A stretch of 64,000 nucleotides of DNA from Branchiostoma belcheri (lineage: Eukaryota > Chordata > Leptocardii > Amphioxiformes > Branchiostomatidae): NCBI RefSeq assembly GCF_001625305.1, contig NW_017803843.1:1999566-2063565 (forward strand). Direction: 5' to 3'. The notes below the pieces were generated by a model. The model was not told the origin of the DNA, searched no databases, and saw only the letters and a program-made list of their open reading frames with translations. Numbering within the stretch: the stretch's first letter is position 1; every line of letters begins with the position of its first letter. This document shows, one piece after another, positions 63,801 to 64,000 of this stretch. The position numbers and the translations under genes were made by a program.

Positions 63801-64000
63801 ACAGGCATTGCCCAGCTGTTGGCTGTAGAGTTCACCTTGAACAACCAGCGAGCAATGACTCGCTTCCTGCCATGGCTGGCGTACCCCGGCATCAACCCCC
63901 AGCCAGGGCCTGCGGGAGATGTTTGAGTGCGTGGCTCACCTGCGCCTCCTGTCCTGGATCATCCTGGGCTCGCTCAACCACATGGCCATGTGTCCCTCCT
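45872..64000 (+). CDS. UNC79: UNC79, NALCN channel complex subunit (runs off the right edge)
   Basis: About 44 exons were traced: 45872-45893, 46789-46906, 47133-47281, 47480-47650, 47807-47896, 48315-48370, 48547-48673, 48863-48927, 49314-49402, 49515-49555, 49766-49794, 50035-50243, 50456-50648, 50964-51030, 51208-51245, 51375-51478, 52222-52309, 52564-52652, 52816-52939, 53083-53176, 53481-53935, 54949-55164, 55344-55480, 56077-56260, 56474-56527, 56605-56753, 57055-57212, 57493-57674, 58030-58228, 58377-58556, 58903-59087, 59285-59495, 59692-59849, 60159-60312, 60437-60570, ~60700-60937, 61049-61185, 61302-61473, 61745-61945, 62179-62313, 62576-62812, 63031-63211, 63489-63616 and 63796 onward. 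MSTRCDQFSAKVRLLNDY, FHYWPHLKP, VLYWEFFVNRFDILSIE, ALHQLAPNGIFLQLFQ and LLEPFSK match human UNC79. UNC79 is a huge HEAT-repeat protein that, with UNC80, stabilises the NALCN sodium-leak channel at the neuronal plasma membrane. The start of exon 36 is uncertain. Exons 42 and 44 contain local frame breaks. A Lys/Ser-rich segment (exon 53481-53935) replaces the vertebrate Ser/Pro/Phe repeat. Confidence 0.93.
54059..54394. repeat. 52-bp tandem repeat, about 6.5 copies, in a UNC79 intron
   Basis: The unit (gatgtggatgtgtgttcagt, then accatggacatgtacccacg, then agaaggagttat) recurs every 52 bp, with seven cagtaccatgga copies. Two variants alternate at the unit end (aaggagtt and taaagttgt) and at gtgtgtt/gtgtatt. 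Units 5-7 repeat the variant order of units 1-4 minus one unit, suggesting duplication of a multi-unit block. Confidence 0.9.
55640..55935. repeat. CpG-rich insert with 19-bp tandem units and an inverted repeat, UNC79 intron
   Basis: This block differs sharply in composition from the AT-rich intron around it. Near 55795-55850 a unit cgatcctaacgtatccgta occurs about three times with changes. CCGTTCGGACGT (55847-55858) is the reverse complement of 55886-55897. The left part has an A-rich, purine-biased stretch (agagcgagacaagaaaagaa) followed by cttcaactcaaacatc. It could be a solo LTR or other retroelement remnant; no second copy is present to fix the ends. Confidence 0.5.

Overview
The window is intron-rich animal nuclear DNA. 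It carries seven protein-coding loci (one of them a tandem pair) whose products align closely with vertebrate proteins. Short introns with GT-AG borders, AT-rich introns, many small fold-back and tRNA-related elements, and a preserved DTL/INTS7 head-to-head pair point to an invertebrate deuterostome. A cephalochordate (amphioxus, Branchiostoma) is the likeliest source, but this is inference from gene content and repeat style. One run of N (40417-40673) and several single-base reading-frame breaks in conserved exons suggest a draft assembly.

Layout. 1-5636 (-): the first three coding exons of an MTA-family chromatin gene, which continues off the left edge. 5637-9897: CpG-rich promoter, then intergenic DNA with a 411-bp terminal-inverted-repeat element enclosing a tRNA-like promoter, and a perfect 25-bp-stem hairpin. 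9898-10855 (-): a ZIP (SLC39A) zinc transporter with an apparent one-base frameshift near its start. 12074-19079 (-): DTL/CDT2 in 16 coding exons, 761 residues. 19493-26757 (+): INTS7, divergent from DTL across 413 bp. 27154-33259 (-): an S9-family serine peptidase with a duplicated 191-nt exon. 34525-35529 (+): a DMAC1-like mitochondrial membrane protein. 37095-40911 (+): NAA80, the actin N-terminal acetyltransferase, with a poly-proline region broken by the assembly gap. 41513-43022 and 43979-45532 (-): two tandem CHAC2-type glutathione gamma-glutamylcyclotransferases. 45872-64000 (+): UNC79, an auxiliary subunit of the NALCN sodium-leak channel, running off the right edge.

Most neighbours are unrelated housekeeping genes. 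Meaningful arrangements are the DTL/INTS7 shared promoter (also head-to-head in human, with E2F-like and CCAAT motifs here), the CHAC2 tandem duplication, the 339-bp CHAC2/UNC79 divergent promoter, and the convergent INTS7/S9 and NAA80/CHAC2 ends.

The most notable new-looking feature is the duplicated exon pair in the S9 peptidase (28068-28258 and 28377-28567). The copies have identical length and phase, encode peptides about 73% identical, and both carry the expected catalytic Asp segment. Joining both would give an immediate TAA, so the pair looks like obligate mutually exclusive exons that swap part of the active-site region. Other points of interest are a tiny fold-back transposon with a 9-bp target duplication and several compensating frame breaks in UNC79.
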